The position numbers and the translations under genes are program-made. The notes beneath the pieces are model-generated. The model had not been told where the DNA came from. It searched no databases and saw nothing but the letters and a program-made list of their open reading frames with translations. From an uncultured Chloroflexota bacterium (GTDB lineage Bacteria > Chloroflexota > Anaerolineae > Aggregatilineales > Phototrophicaceae): a stretch of 34,249 nucleotides of DNA. How positions within the stretch are numbered: the first letter of the stretch is position 1; each line of letters begins with the position of its first letter. The stretch spans positions 1 to 34,249 of the forward strand of contig CAIRDJ010000296.1 in NCBI GenBank assembly GCA_903877335.1, given 5' to 3'. Shown here piece by piece: positions 33,206 through 34,249 of this stretch.

Positions 33206-33257
33206 GTATTTCGTTGGTGTATTTAATTTATCATTCGATTAATGGTAGGTTCTGCTG

Positions 33258-34249
33258 ATGTCCTTCACCCATTTAGAAACACCCCACCGTCGTTATAACC
33301 CGTTAACGGGAGAATTTGTTCTGGTCTCTCCTCATCGCACCAAACGTCCTTGGCAAGGGCGACAAGACCCCCCCAGTACCGAACAGAAGCCCAGCTTCGA
33401 CCCCACCTGTTACCTTTGCCCTGGTAACCAACGTGCCGAAGGGCAAAGCAACCCCGCCTATGACGGCACTTATGTTTTCACCAATGATTTCGCCGCTTTG
33501 TTGCCCACCCCCCTAGAGGTTTTGCCTTCCTCATCGCACGACCTGCTACAAATTCAGCCCATTCAAGGGACGTGTCGGGTGATTTGTTTCTCCCCCCGTC
33601 ATGATTTAACCCTGCCAGAAATGCCAATTGAAACCATTGTGCAGGTGATCAATCTTTGGGCGGAGCAAACCGAAGCGTTGGGGCAGATGTATCAATGGGT
33701 ACAGGTCTTTGAGAATAAGGGCGCGGTGATGGGAAGCAGCAACCCACACCCACACGGGCAAATCTGGGCGCACAGCACCCTCCCGAATGAAATCACCAAA
33801 GAGGACGCTCATCAAGGCAACTACTACCTCCAAAAGGGCAGCGTGCTGTTGATGGATTACCTTGAACAAGAACTTCTACAAGATGAGCGCGTGGTCGTGG
33901 CAAATGAGGATTGGGTAGCAATGGTTCCATTTTGGGCGGTTTGGCCCTATGAGATATTGCTTTTGCCACGTCGCCATGTGGTGCGCATCACCCAGCTAAC
34001 CCCATCCGAACGCTTGACATTGGCGGACATCCTCAAGCGTTTGCTCACGCGGTACGATAATTTATTTGAGACTTCGTTTCCGTATTCAATGGGTTGGCAT
34101 GGTGCGCCCTTCAACGCCAATGACCCCACACCCTGGCAACTTCATGCACATTTCTACCCACCCCTATTGCGCTCTGCCAGCGTGAAAAAATTCATGGTGG
34201 GTTATGAGATGCTCGGCGAAGCGCAACGCGACATCACCGCCGAACAGGC
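33258..34249 (+). CDS. galT: Galactose-1-phosphate uridylyltransferase (3' end outside window)
   Basis: The 330 visible residues cover nearly all of a GalT, normally about 340-350. The start [18 protein letters not shown] is conserved. The zinc pair CYLC lies at 51-54, and NPHPHGQ at 162-168 gives the nucleophile His166 that carries UMP. A second metal/His region ([12 protein letters not shown]) appears near the end. The enzyme swaps UMP between UDP-glucose and galactose-1-phosphate in the Leloir pathway. It is divergent from the sugar importer, so uptake and use of galactose-type sugars may be regulated together. The ATG at 33258 is preceded by a weak GGTAGGT. Confidence 0.95.
   Translation, partial: MSFTHLETPHRRYNPLTGEFVLVSPHRTKRPWQGRQDPPSTEQKPSFDPTCYLCPGNQRAEGQSNPAYDGTYVFTNDFAALLPTPLEVLPSSSHDLLQIQPIQGTCRVICFSPRHDLTLPEMPIETIVQVINLWAEQTEALGQMYQWVQVFENKGAVMGSSNPHPHGQIWAHSTLPNEITKEDAHQGNYYLQKGSVLLMDYLEQELLQDERVVVANEDWVAMVPFWAVWPYEILLLPRRHVVRITQLTPSERLTLADILKRLLTRYDNLFETSFPYSMGWHGAPFNANDPTPWQLHAHFYPPLLRSASVKKFMVGYEMLGEAQRDITAEQ

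Noticed and set aside
1-34249. tRNA, rRNA, CRISPR, insertion sequence, toxin-antitoxin or defence genes
   Set aside because: None found on reading both strands; no repeats with regular spacers and no transposase motifs.

Overview
The window looks like chromosomal DNA of a Chloroflexota bacterium of the Anaerolineae type. This is an inference from protein style: secreted proteins with Thr/Pro/Ala linkers (TPTATP, ATATA repeats), a Cys-rich N-terminal domain with a NQVCYGN motif on a solute-binding fusion, LysM proteins, and a GldA/GldG/DUF4340-type ABC system. GC content is moderate by eye. I see no rRNA, tRNA, CRISPR array, insertion sequence or phage gene. About 30 protein genes are supported; two of them run off the window ends.

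Left part (1-7634): a secreted LysM protein (cut by the window edge) lies behind a Tat-exported FAD amine oxidase. Divergent from these is a P1B-4 metal ATPase with SPC and HEGST motifs. It converges on an NAD(P)-binding epimerase-like protein that overlaps a GT39-type membrane glycosyltransferase by four bases.

Middle (7916-18872): a four-gene ABC operon (ATPase, ABC-2 permease, GldG-like protein, DUF4340 protein) ends at a strong hairpin. A UDP-glucuronate-epimerase-like gene on the minus strand follows. Next is a tightly overlapping run of TIM-barrel isomerase, MOSC protein and TauE/SafE permease. Then comes a cell-envelope group: membrane-anchored LysM/M23 peptidase, SH3-SGNH hydrolase and small lipoprotein.

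Right part (19058-34249): an 825-residue secreted fusion (Cys-rich domain, SH3-like, FecR-like, family-3 solute-binding domain, C-terminal domain) and a DUF58 protein with a possible 44-codon leader ORF lie on the minus strand. tsaE-tsaB-rimI follow on the plus strand, providing tRNA t6A synthesis and ribosomal protein acetylation. Then come an isocitrate/isopropylmalate-type dehydrogenase, polyphosphate kinase 1, an SDR/cupin_5 pair, and a sugar ABC importer (binding protein, hairpin, two permeases, no ATPase) divergent from galT. The shared importer/galT control region has overlapping promoters and suggests a sugar uptake and Leloir-pathway unit.

Most of the window is ordinary housekeeping and envelope biology. 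I found no convincing new defence or mobile system. The less ordinary items are the solute-binding fusion, the leader ORF before DUF58, homopolymer tracts at sensitive positions in two membrane-protein genes, the acidic-Thr repeats in the cytoplasmic tail of the M23 protein, and several operator-like palindromes and hairpins.
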